Below are positions 25,965-34,410 of a stretch of DNA of 64,000 bases, in pieces. The stretch's first letter is position 1, and the number at the start of each line of letters is the position of its first letter. Both the position numbers and the translations under genes were made by a program. The notes beneath the pieces were generated by a model. It did no database searches, had not been told where the DNA came from, and saw only the letters and a list, made by a program, of their open reading frames with translations. This DNA comes from G963662905 sp963676725 (GTDB lineage Bacteria; Bacteroidota; Bacteroidia; Bacteroidales; WRLA01), in the NCBI GenBank assembly GCA_963676725.1, contig OY781463.1, positions 4,092,001 through 4,156,000 on the forward strand. The letters run 5' to 3'.

Positions 25965-26185
25965 CTCTAGAACTTATTTAGGAACATTTTTAAAAAAGCT
26001 ACTGATTCACAGTATATGTTATTTGCCGCATTCTCCAAACAACAAGAGTTCAATGACTTTGGGCCTGTTCTATTAAGAGATGGAGAATACGAGCACCTAG
26101 CAGAAAATTTTCAAACTGCGAATTAAAGGATTCACTACTATACAAATACAATCGGTTTTTCTTAAACATATTAAGCGTCACATTT
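25965..26185 (+). other. Intergenic remainder before the sugar transporter, with one 36-codon ORF
   Basis: With the hairpin above, this makes a 309-base gap between the GH16 and transporter genes. A short plus-strand frame runs from ATG 26016 to TAA 26126 (begins MLFAAFSKQQ, ends ENFQTAN) and is open upstream to 25971. I recognise no family. It may be a small protein, the remnant of a lost gene or chance. I found no clear promoter for the transporter gene. Confidence 0.35.
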
Positions 26186-27757
26186 ATGAGCAAACAACAA
26201 CTCTACACAATCAAAATTTCCCTTATTGTTGCATTGGGCGGGTTTCTAATGGGCTTTGATGCATCGGTTATTTCCGGTGTTGTTAAGTTTATTGAAGCCG
26301 AATTTCAGCTCAGCAAGTTAGAGCTGGGCTGGGCTGTGAGCTCTTTAACCCTTACTTCCACTTTGGCCATGATGGCTGCCGGGCCATTGAGCAATAAAAT
26401 AGGAAGACGTACTGTACTTAGGTACGCTGCAATACTCTACGCTATTTCTGCTATTGGATCGGCATTTGCCCCGGATTTTATCACCCTTGTGATTGCCAGA
26501 ATGATTGGTGGAATAGGTGTTGGTGCATCTCTTATTATTGCTCCGATGTATATTGCTGAAATTGCCCCTCCAAAACTCCGTGGACGATTGGTATCCTTTA
26601 ATCAGCTAAATATTGTTATTGGTATTTCCGTAGCCTTTTTCACAAATTACCTAATTCTAAAAATGGGGCAAAGTGACAGCCCCTTAGCACTAAAATTAGG
26701 GATACTGAAATACAACTGGCGATGGATGCTCGGACTGGAAACATTGCCGGCTATATTATATTTCGTTTTCCTTTTTGCTGTTCCACGAAGCCCTAGATGG
26801 TTAATTATGAAGAGCAAAGCCGAAGAAGCCTTAACTGTTTTGAAAAGGATTGCTTCAGTAGAGCAAGCAAAAATAATTCTTCAAACGGTAGAAACAAGCA
26901 TTGCAGCTACAGGCAAAAAAACAAAAGTTCACATTTCCGAACTATTCAAACCCGCTCTAAAACTTGTACTGACAATAGGGATTGTTGTCGCTGTTTTGCA
27001 GCAGATAACAGGAATTAACTCGGTGTTTTTCTATGCCCCCATGATTTTTGAACAGGCTGGTTTTGGCACAGACGCCGCTTTCTCACAGGCAATATTGGTC
27101 GGATTGACGAACCTTGTTTTTACAGTATTGGCTATTCTCTTTATTGATCGTTTTGGACGAAAAATTCTTTTGGTTATTGGCGTGAGCGGTATTGCTATAA
27201 GCATGTTCTTATTGGCATGGGGATTTTCGGAAGCAGAATATCGCCTCGAAAAAGACGCTCTTGTGCAAATTACAGAAACCGCCGATCAACAAGCAATAAC
27301 ACCCATGCTTGAAAAAACTTATATGAGCGACATTGCGTTCAAAAAGGCTCTAAAAACGAATCTAGGAATTGAAAAAGCCAGAACATTGGAGACTGTTCTT
27401 ACCAAAGAGGCCATTCATATGAACCCATGGTTTATTTTAATCGGCATACTCGCTTTTGTAGCATCCTTTGCTATTTCAATAGGACCTGTGATGTGGGTAC
27501 TGTTCTCTGAACTATTCCCTAATAGGGTTCGTGGTTTGGCTATTTCCTTTGCCGGATTTATAAATTCGGGAGTCAGTTTTACTGTACAATTGGTTTTCCC
27601 CTGGGAGCTTGATGTTTTGGGCAACACTTTTACCTTTCTCATCTATGGTCTCTTTGCGCTTGCAGGTCTTCTCTTCATTATAATGGTAATCCCAGAAACC
27701 AAGAACAAAACATTGGAAGAACTGGAAACAATGCTGGTTCATACGCCTAAAAAATAA
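26186..27757 (+). CDS. MFS sugar transporter (sugar porter family)
   Basis: 523 residues with about twelve membrane segments. Sugar-porter signatures are present: GPLSNKIGRR after TM2, PMYIAEIAPPKLRGRL after TM4, VPRSPRWL before the central loop, QQITGINSVFFYAP in TM7, DRFGRK and a terminal PETKNKTLEELE. It imports a mono- or oligosaccharide across the inner membrane, probably by proton symport. About 64 residues (348-411) are inserted between TM9 and TM10, an extra hydrophilic region absent from XylE-type transporters. It is 23 bases upstream of the GH-A hydrolase gene, so it likely moves the glucose or short beta-glucans those enzymes release toward the cytoplasmic phosphorylase. Confidence 0.93.
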   Translation: MSKQQLYTIKISLIVALGGFLMGFDASVISGVVKFIEAEFQLSKLELGWAVSSLTLTSTLAMMAAGPLSNKIGRRTVLRYAAILYAISAIGSAFAPDFITLVIARMIGGIGVGASLIIAPMYIAEIAPPKLRGRLVSFNQLNIVIGISVAFFTNYLILKMGQSDSPLALKLGILKYNWRWMLGLETLPAILYFVFLFAVPRSPRWLIMKSKAEEALTVLKRIASVEQAKIILQTVETSIAATGKKTKVHISELFKPALKLVLTIGIVVAVLQQITGINSVFFYAPMIFEQAGFGTDAAFSQAILVGLTNLVFTVLAILFIDRFGRKILLVIGVSGIAISMFLLAWGFSEAEYRLEKDALVQITETADQQAITPMLEKTYMSDIAFKKALKTNLGIEKARTLETVLTKEAIHMNPWFILIGILAFVASFAISIGPVMWVLFSELFPNRVRGLAISFAGFINSGVSFTVQLVFPWELDVLGNTFTFLIYGLFALAGLLFIIMVIPETKNKTLEELETMLVHTPKK

Positions 27758-27780
27758 TCCTCTTATAAATTATTCTGATC

Positions 27781-29097
27781 ATGAAAACAAACATTTTCTT
27801 TATAACTGCTCTCTTCTTATTTATTATCATCGCTTCCTTTAGTTGCCAAACAGCAAAGAAGCCAAGCGAAAAACCAACGAAAGTGGAAATTCGTAATGAA
27901 GGCGGCCAATACCAAATGTATTGCGATGGCAAAGCTTATTATATCAAAGGCGCCGGATTGGAAGGTGGTGATATTCAAGAACTAGCCGATCGTGGTGGCA
28001 ATACAATGCGCACATGGCGCACGGATAATTCGTTTCGTAGTGGCCAGCAAATCCTTGATGAAGCACAGAAAGCAGGCATCAAGGTGTGTATGGGCATTGA
28101 AATTGCACGCGAACGCCATGGGTTTGATTATAATAATGCAGAAGATGTAAGCAAGCAACTCGAATATGCCCTTCAGGAAGTAGAAAAATACAAAAACCAT
28201 CCTGCATTATTGGCCTGGGGTATTGGCAACGAATTAAATCTTCACGCAACAAACCCAAAAGTTTGGGATGCCGTAAACGATATCGCCCAACATATCCATA
28301 AAATTGACCCCAACCATCCAACAACAACAATGCTGGCCGGGGCAGGAAAAGCAGATATCGACAATCTTCTAAAACGTTGCCCCTCTTTAGATTTCATAAG
28401 TTTTCAATTGTATGGAGATATTGTGAACCTTCCAAAATACCTTAAAGAAAGCGGCTATACCGGCCCTTATGTTGTTTCGGAATGGGGACCAACAGGTCAT
28501 TGGGAAATGCCACAAACTGAGTGGGGCGAGCCAATTGAGCAAAACAGCCACAACAAAGCAATGTCCTATCTCGAGCGCTATGAAAACGTTATTGCTGCAG
28601 ACTCTAACCAATGTATTGGATCTTTCGTCTTCTTATGGGGTCAGAAACAAGAACGTACGCCAACTTGGTACGGATTATTTCTTGAAAACGGCGAAAACAC
28701 CGAAGCGGTAGATGTTATGGAGTATGTATGGACTGGAAGCTGGCCAGAAAACAGGGCTCCTCAGCTGGAAGAACTAAAAATCAATGATAAAGGCGCTCAT
28801 GATAATATTTATCTTGAGGCAGGAAGCTCCATCAACGCCATCGCTAGTGTAAGCGATCCGGATGGTGATGCAATAAGCTATGTTTGGGAAATAACCCATG
28901 AAGTAGCAGATGAAGACAAAAGTGATGGTGGCGACCATGAAAAACGCCCCGAAACAATAATTGTCTTTGATTCTTCCGATAAAAATTCTGTCGAATTAAA
29001 AACCCCTGATGAAACAGGAGCATATCGGCTGCTTGTTTATGCATACGATCAGAACAATAATGCGGCTACAGCAAATATTCCTTTTTATGTAAAATAA
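27781..29097 (+). CDS. GH-A clan glycoside hydrolase lipoprotein with C-terminal Ig/PKD-like domain (GH158-like candidate)
   Basis: 438 residues. Lipoprotein signal with SFSC lipobox. A (beta/alpha)8 barrel (about 35-315) carries the acid/base E151 in WGIGNELN and the nucleophile E234 in VVSEWGP, the clan GH-A pattern, 83 residues apart. A C-terminal Ig- or PKD-like domain (about 323-438; SVSDPDGDAISYVWEI) follows. A barrel plus Ig-like domain next to a GH16 and a SusCD pair fits GH158 endo-beta-1,3-glucanases; GH2- or GH5-like enzymes remain possible. It would act in the periplasm or at the outer membrane. The phosphorylase gene begins 7 bases after its stop, so they are co-transcribed. Confidence 0.85.
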   Translation: MKTNIFFITALFLFIIIASFSCQTAKKPSEKPTKVEIRNEGGQYQMYCDGKAYYIKGAGLEGGDIQELADRGGNTMRTWRTDNSFRSGQQILDEAQKAGIKVCMGIEIARERHGFDYNNAEDVSKQLEYALQEVEKYKNHPALLAWGIGNELNLHATNPKVWDAVNDIAQHIHKIDPNHPTTTMLAGAGKADIDNLLKRCPSLDFISFQLYGDIVNLPKYLKESGYTGPYVVSEWGPTGHWEMPQTEWGEPIEQNSHNKAMSYLERYENVIAADSNQCIGSFVFLWGQKQERTPTWYGLFLENGENTEAVDVMEYVWTGSWPENRAPQLEELKINDKGAHDNIYLEAGSSINAIASVSDPDGDAISYVWEITHEVADEDKSDGGDHEKRPETIIVFDSSDKNSVELKTPDETGAYRLLVYAYDQNNNAATANIPFYVK

Positions 29098-29104
29098 TTC
29101 ATTC

Positions 29105-31894
29105 ATGAAATCAAAAACAAATACAGATATTGGCGGATTAGCAGCCCGCAGCAAAAAAGGGCCTTTATGGCAATTCTTGGATAAAAAGGACGGATCCTTC
29201 TCTGCTCCTTTTGCTGAATACATCTCTCGTTTGTATTTTCCATTGATGAATGAAGCAGGCATGAAGTCATCGGTAACCCCCGAGCTAAAAGGCGATATCG
29301 CTTCATCATTCCAGCATTATCTGACGCCGGCTACAGGAACAGAAGAATTAAGCAGAAACCTCTCAAGCAGAAATGTTTGGGTCACAGTTAAAGGTCATCA
29401 AGCATGGTCTGCTACCGGCAATAGTGCCCTCCAAAAAGCAAACAGATGGTCTGATAAAAAAGAGGCTTCCGAAGTTGAAGGCCATATTGGTGCTTTTATT
29501 CTGCGCCGTGAAAACAATGAAATTGGAATCAGCAGTAAAATCACTGTTTTTGTTCCGCAGACACAGGATTTCGTTGAATTAATGAAGGTGCAAATTCAAA
29601 ACGACTCTACGGAAACACTTCATTGCGCTGTATATACAGCCACTCCGATCTTTGGGAGGCATCCCGATAATTTCCGTGATCATCGGCAGGTTACCACGAT
29701 GTTTCAAAAAGTTTATAATGAAAAATACGGTACACGTGTAAAACCATTGATTGTACACGACGAGCATGGACACAATATAAACGATGTGAACTATATAGTT
29801 TATGGCTTTGAAGCCGACGGCTCAGCACCACAAAGTGTCTGGTCATCGCAACAGGATTTTACGGGTGAAGGAGGAAGCCTCGACAATCCTGAAGCTGTCT
29901 TTTTAAATAAAAAAGCATCCGATCAAAATGCAATAAACGATGGAAAAGAAGCCATAGGAGCAATTAAGTATCAAGATATTGCATTAGCCCCCGGAGCTTC
30001 GGTTGAATATGTTGTTATGCATGGCATCAGCAATGATGAAACAACGATTGAGGGCTGGATAAAACAATATGGTTCTGTTCAAGCTTTCGACACATATTTA
30101 GAGGAAAACCTGGCGTATTGGAAAGCCATTTCAGAAAATGTTGCCTTTGATACGGCAGTAGATACATTTGATAATTGGGCTCGTTGGATTGCTTTTCAAT
30201 TAAAATGCAGGCAAATATTCGGAAATTCATATCTCCCCGACTTTGGCTATGGCCGTGGCGGAAGAGGTTGGCGCGATTTATGGCAGGATTTACTCAGTAT
30301 TTTTCTGGTTGATCCCTCAGGCGCCCAAAATGAAATCCTGAATAACTTCAATGGAATACGTATTGATGGCTCAAATGCAACAATCATTGGAACAAAAGCC
30401 GGTGAATTTATTGCCGACCGAAACAATGTAGCACGTAGCTGGAGTGACCATGGGGCCTGGCCTGTTTTTGTTGTTAATTTCTACCTTCAACAAACCGGCG
30501 ATTTTGATCTCTTGCTTCAAAAACTTCCTTATTGGAAAGACCAATTTACGCATCGAAACAAAGAAACTGACACTCTGTGGAACGCATCACAGAATTTCAG
30601 GCAAAAAACAAAAAAGGGCGACGAATATCATGGGAGCCTATTGGAGCATATGCTCATTCAACAACTTAGCGCTTTTTATAATGTAGGCGAACACAACAAT
30701 CTTTTGCTTGAAGGAGCTGATTGGAATGATACGCTCGATATGGCAAGGGAAAAAGGCGAGTCTGTTTGTTTCCATAATTTTTACAGCCATAATTTTAAGC
30801 TGATCGCAGAAATGCTGGAAGCACTCAAAGAGCAAGGCACTGTTGAAATCCAATTGCTGTCGGATTTACTCATCCTGCTTGATCGCTTGCCCAATCAGCA
30901 AAAAGTTGATTATGATGATCCTGCAGAACGCAGAAAAAGACTGAAACAATACTTTGACAACATAAAGCATACTGTTAGCGGAGCGCAAACATCAATAAAT
31001 ATTGATCTATTAATCAATGATTTAAAAGAAAAATCAGAACATATTCGTGAACATATACGCACGAATGAATGGATTGAAATTGATGCTACTGAAGGCTTTT
31101 TTAACGGTCATTACGATAATTTGGCACAACCGATGCATGGTCTAAAAAAAGGGAATATCCAGATGGATTTAACATCTCAGGTTATGCCAATCATGTGCAA
31201 TGTTGCCTCAGAAGAACAGTGCAGTATGATGCAAAAAGCTGTTTATTCCGTATTGCACGATCATGAAAAAGGAGGCCTGAGGCTTTGCACAGAATTCCCG
31301 GAGCCGAATATGAATATTGGGCGTATTACGGGATTCGTTTATGGCCATAAAGAACACGGCAGCAAATGGATGCAGCAAAATATCATGTTTATGTATGGTC
31401 TCTACCAAAGAAAAATGCCACAGCTGGCATATCCTCTTTTTAAAGAAATCATGCACCTGAGTACCGATTCCCAAACAAACCTGATCTTCCCCGGGCTTCC
31501 ATCCTATTTTGATCCTGAAAACAGAGGTGCATATGCATACCTAACAGGTTCTGCTGCTTGGATGCTCTTAAGCCTGACGACGCAAATGTTTGGCGTAAGG
31601 GGACAAAAAGGAAACCTAATGATCCATCCACAGCTGCATTGCGAACAATTTACAACAGCCGGACAGGCGACAATCACCTGCAATTTCATGAATAAGCGCA
31701 TTAAAGTAAGCTATCTGAACCCTGAAAAAGTATCCTTTGGTTCCTATGAAATTGAATCTGTCCGAATTAATGGGGAAAGCATTCCTTTCACTTGGGAGAA
31801 AAAAGACGCGATCATCATCAATAAAACCGATTTTCTTCATTCTTGCACCCGGGAAATCAATGATATAGACGTAAAGCTTAAAAAACACCAATAA
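29105..31894 (+). CDS. Cytoplasmic GH94/GH149/GH161-type beta-glucan phosphorylase
   Basis: 929 residues with no signal peptide, so cytoplasmic. An N-terminal beta-sandwich domain (about 20-330) is followed by an (alpha/alpha)6 barrel with RGWRDLWQDLL (about 398-408) and a DWND motif (D539-D542, after LLLEGA), the region that holds the general acid Asp in GH94-like phosphorylases; a C-terminal beta domain ends the protein. Such enzymes cleave oligosaccharides with phosphate to give a sugar-1-phosphate, saving ATP. Beside GH16 and SusCD the likely substrate is beta-1,3-oligoglucan (GH149 or GH161) rather than cellobiose (GH94). Which family it joins cannot be settled here. The stop overlaps an ATG of the next reading frame. 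Confidence 0.85.
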   Translation: MKSKTNTDIGGLAARSKKGPLWQFLDKKDGSFSAPFAEYISRLYFPLMNEAGMKSSVTPELKGDIASSFQHYLTPATGTEELSRNLSSRNVWVTVKGHQAWSATGNSALQKANRWSDKKEASEVEGHIGAFILRRENNEIGISSKITVFVPQTQDFVELMKVQIQNDSTETLHCAVYTATPIFGRHPDNFRDHRQVTTMFQKVYNEKYGTRVKPLIVHDEHGHNINDVNYIVYGFEADGSAPQSVWSSQQDFTGEGGSLDNPEAVFLNKKASDQNAINDGKEAIGAIKYQDIALAPGASVEYVVMHGISNDETTIEGWIKQYGSVQAFDTYLEENLAYWKAISENVAFDTAVDTFDNWARWIAFQLKCRQIFGNSYLPDFGYGRGGRGWRDLWQDLLSIFLVDPSGAQNEILNNFNGIRIDGSNATIIGTKAGEFIADRNNVARSWSDHGAWPVFVVNFYLQQTGDFDLLLQKLPYWKDQFTHRNKETDTLWNASQNFRQKTKKGDEYHGSLLEHMLIQQLSAFYNVGEHNNLLLEGADWNDTLDMAREKGESVCFHNFYSHNFKLIAEMLEALKEQGTVEIQLLSDLLILLDRLPNQQKVDYDDPAERRKRLKQYFDNIKHTVSGAQTSINIDLLINDLKEKSEHIREHIRTNEWIEIDATEGFFNGHYDNLAQPMHGLKKGNIQMDLTSQVMPIMCNVASEEQCSMMQKAVYSVLHDHEKGGLRLCTEFPEPNMNIGRITGFVYGHKEHGSKWMQQNIMFMYGLYQRKMPQLAYPLFKEIMHLSTDSQTNLIFPGLPSYFDPENRGAYAYLTGSAAWMLLSLTTQMFGVRGQKGNLMIHPQLHCEQFTTAGQATITCNFMNKRIKVSYLNPEKVSFGSYEIESVRINGESIPFTWEKKDAIIINKTDFLHSCTREINDIDVKLKKHQ

Positions 31895-31932
31895 TGTTCA
31901 AATCACCTTTTATTCACCAAAAATCAAACAAT

Positions 31933-34191
31933 ATGAGAACTTTTTATCTCTTGATGAGTTTTGTGCTCCTGGCTTTTACAGCCAATGCACAGTATGTGTA
32001 CACCAATTTTGAATCCTCGGCAGATGAGGAATTTAGCGGCTGGCCAAATGTGCCGACCACAATCGTAAACCCCGATGCAAGCGGACTGAATACCAGCGCT
32101 AATGTTGGCGAATGGGTTCGTAGCGGAGACCAGTGGGCCCACGTATATTGTGAACTTGACGGAAAAATCGACTTCACAGAAAGCACAAGCTTTATGATGA
32201 AAATTTGGTCACCAATTGCTTGCGATATCCTCTTCAAGCTCGAAGACAAGGCCAATGCAGGCATTTTTGCAGAAGTAAGCCAAAGCATTTCTTCCACACA
32301 AGAATGGGTTGAACTGAGCTTTGATTTTAGCGAAGCTGCTACGGGCACCTTCGACAAAATCATCATCTTCATGGATTTTGCAACGGTCGAAGACCATACT
32401 TTCTATTTTGATGATGTCATCGGACCGGAATACGGTACAGGAACACCACCAATTGCAGCGCATATCTACAATGATTTTGACGAAAACCAAACCGATCCAA
32501 TTGAGGGTTGGCCAAATGTCCCAACACGTATCGAAAACCCTGACGTTTCCGGAATTAACACCTCTGCATATGTTGGCCAATGGGAACGCAGTGAAGAAAT
32601 GTATTCACATATGTTCCTGGAAATCCCGGGAAGAGTTGATTTCACTACCGGAGAGGTTTTCTACCTAAAAATATGGTCGCCAATTGCCTGCGATGTATTG
32701 TTTAAATTGGAAAGCCGTGTTGATCCCAATAATTTTATTGAATCAACACAAACCATCACAACAGCCTCGCAGTGGGTTGAGCTAAGCTTTACCTTCCCCG
32801 GTGGCGCCTCAGACATTTACGACAAAATTGTGATTTTCCCTGATTTTGCCATGGCCAATAACAACACTTTCTTTATCGACGATCTGGCAGGCCCATCCTA
32901 TGCCGGAGGCCCCGGACCAAAGCCACTAGAGGCAACAGATGTACAGGATAATTTTGAAAACGATGGCTACTCAACCATCAACGATTGGAAATTTCAAGAC
33001 CCCGAAATGGTCGATCTTACTATTACTGAAGATCCGCTAAATGCAGCCAATCACGTAGCAGATTATATGCGTTCAGGCACTTTCGAATGGACAAATGCAC
33101 AATGTGTCCTTGACCACCGCATGGATCTTAGCCAGCGAAATGTTTTTGAAGTGAAGGCATACTTCCCTTCTACCAACACATATTCCGATCAGTTAACGAA
33201 AACACTGGCTATAAAACTACAGAATAGCCTTTTGGAAGGAAACGCATGGTCAACACAAACAGAAATTATACTGGAAGTAACCGAAATGGATCAGTGGGTT
33301 GATCTAGTATTTGACTTTAGCGCAGTAGCGGATAGTGTTAATTATGACCAAATTGTTGTTCAGTTTGGCGGCGAAGGCCATTTTGCAGCAGGAACCTTCT
33401 ATTTTGACGATTTCGCTTTAATGGGCGGCCCGGGTCCAAAACCATTATTAGCAACAGATGTTCAAGACAACTTTGAAAACGACGGCACATCTACAATGCA
33501 CGATTGGAAATTCCAAGACCCCGAAATGATGGATTTAACAATTGTTGAAGATCCGATGAATGCAGAAAATCATGTTGTTGACTATATCCGCTCAGGTGAT
33601 TTTGAATGGGCCAATGCTCAGGTAATTCTTGATCATAGAATGGATTTAAGCGAAAGAAACCAATTTGAACTCTATGTTTATTTCCCATCCACAAATAATT
33701 ATGATGAGCAATTAACACCAACGGCAGCACTCAAGCTTCAAAACAGTTTGCTTGGTGGAGACGCATGGAGCACTCAAACCGAAATAAAACTTGAGGTCAC
33801 TGAATTCGATGCTTGGGTTCGTTTGGTCTTTGATTATAGCGCCATTGCCGATAGTGCTAATTACGATCAAATCGTTGTGCAATTAGGCGGTGAAGGCCAT
33901 TTTGTTCCTGCAGAATTTTATTTCGACGATATCAAATTACTTGGAGCTACAGGAATCAATGAGGCGAATTATCAAACGATAAACATCTACCCAAATCCTG
34001 CTGATCAGTATATTTATATGGGACAAACCTTCAAGAGCATGAGAATCTATAATATGCAAGGAGCTCTGGTTTTGGAACAAGAAGCCGCAGACAACAGCAT
34101 TCAGGTTGGGCAACTAAAAGCAGGTGTATATTTCCTAACAGCTCTGTCTGAAAATGGGGAAAAGTTTAGCACCCGTTTTATAAAGAAATAA
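31933..34191 (+). CDS. Secreted non-catalytic protein with four tandem sugar-binding-like domains and a T9SS sorting domain
   Basis: 752 residues from ATG 31933, the start giving a clean signal peptide (MRTFYLL... TANAQ); the frame is open to 31894. Two similar domains (A1 about 21-165, A2 about 177-320; both contain KIWSPIACD and W-V-E-L-S-F) are followed by two others (B1 about 332-497, B2 about 504-670; both with ATDVQDNFENDG, DWKFQDPEM and VVQ-GGEGHF). The C-terminus (about 683-752; INIYPNPADQYIY) is a type IX secretion sorting domain, so the protein is exported and probably surface-attached. No catalytic motif is visible. The B domains resemble residues 297-470 of the GH16 enzyme, so both likely bind the same glucan. 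Confidence 0.88.
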   Translation: MRTFYLLMSFVLLAFTANAQYVYTNFESSADEEFSGWPNVPTTIVNPDASGLNTSANVGEWVRSGDQWAHVYCELDGKIDFTESTSFMMKIWSPIACDILFKLEDKANAGIFAEVSQSISSTQEWVELSFDFSEAATGTFDKIIIFMDFATVEDHTFYFDDVIGPEYGTGTPPIAAHIYNDFDENQTDPIEGWPNVPTRIENPDVSGINTSAYVGQWERSEEMYSHMFLEIPGRVDFTTGEVFYLKIWSPIACDVLFKLESRVDPNNFIESTQTITTASQWVELSFTFPGGASDIYDKIVIFPDFAMANNNTFFIDDLAGPSYAGGPGPKPLEATDVQDNFENDGYSTINDWKFQDPEMVDLTITEDPLNAANHVADYMRSGTFEWTNAQCVLDHRMDLSQRNVFEVKAYFPSTNTYSDQLTKTLAIKLQNSLLEGNAWSTQTEIILEVTEMDQWVDLVFDFSAVADSVNYDQIVVQFGGEGHFAAGTFYFDDFALMGGPGPKPLLATDVQDNFENDGTSTMHDWKFQDPEMMDLTIVEDPMNAENHVVDYIRSGDFEWANAQVILDHRMDLSERNQFELYVYFPSTNNYDEQLTPTAALKLQNSLLGGDAWSTQTEIKLEVTEFDAWVRLVFDYSAIADSANYDQIVVQLGGEGHFVPAEFYFDDIKLLGATGINEANYQTINIYPNPADQYIYMGQTFKSMRIYNMQGALVLEQEAADNSIQVGQLKAGVYFLTALSENGEKFSTRFIKK

Positions 34192-34245
34192 CACAAGAAA
34201 TTTCTTCTGGTTAATAGTGGTTTAAAATCACAATATACACCACTT

Positions 34246-34282
34246 ACGGGCTCCCTTTTGCATCAGGGAGCCCGTTCTTTTT
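34246..34282 (+). terminator. Intrinsic terminator at the end of the PUL
   Basis: A perfect 10-bp GC-rich stem ACGGGCTCCC (34246-34255) / GGGAGCCCGT (34266-34275) with a 10-base loop, followed by TCTTTTT. It lies 55 bases after the multi-domain secreted protein and before the next kinase gene, marking the end of the polysaccharide locus transcript. Confidence 0.9.
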
Positions 34283-34398
34283 GTCGCAGAAAACAAAAAA
34301 CTTTCGAACACTTTTCCCCGCATAAAATTCGGGAAAACCCTCTCATTTATTTCAGAATACGTATAAATATTCCGGTTCACATCAGCCGAAATTTTTTG

Positions 34399-34406
34399 TA
34401 ATTTTG
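34399..34406 (+). promoter_or_regulatory. Bacteroidota -7 box TAATTTTG before the TPR-PAS kinase
   Basis: An exact TAnnTTTG match lies 4 bases before the ATG at 34411, with no clear TTTG -33 partner at 17-21 bases. If functional, transcription would start at about 34411-34413. That implies either a leaderless mRNA or translation from the second ATG at 34420. Confidence 0.35.
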
Positions 34407-34410
34407 TTTC

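Noticed and set aside
31944..32372. 142-codon minus-strand frame opposite the multi-domain secreted protein
   Set aside because: Antisense to a well-supported gene, no recognisable family and no start signals.
31933..34191. Tandem repeats as a CRISPR or satellite array
   Set aside because: The repeats are about 145-165 codons long, diverged and in frame; they are protein domains.
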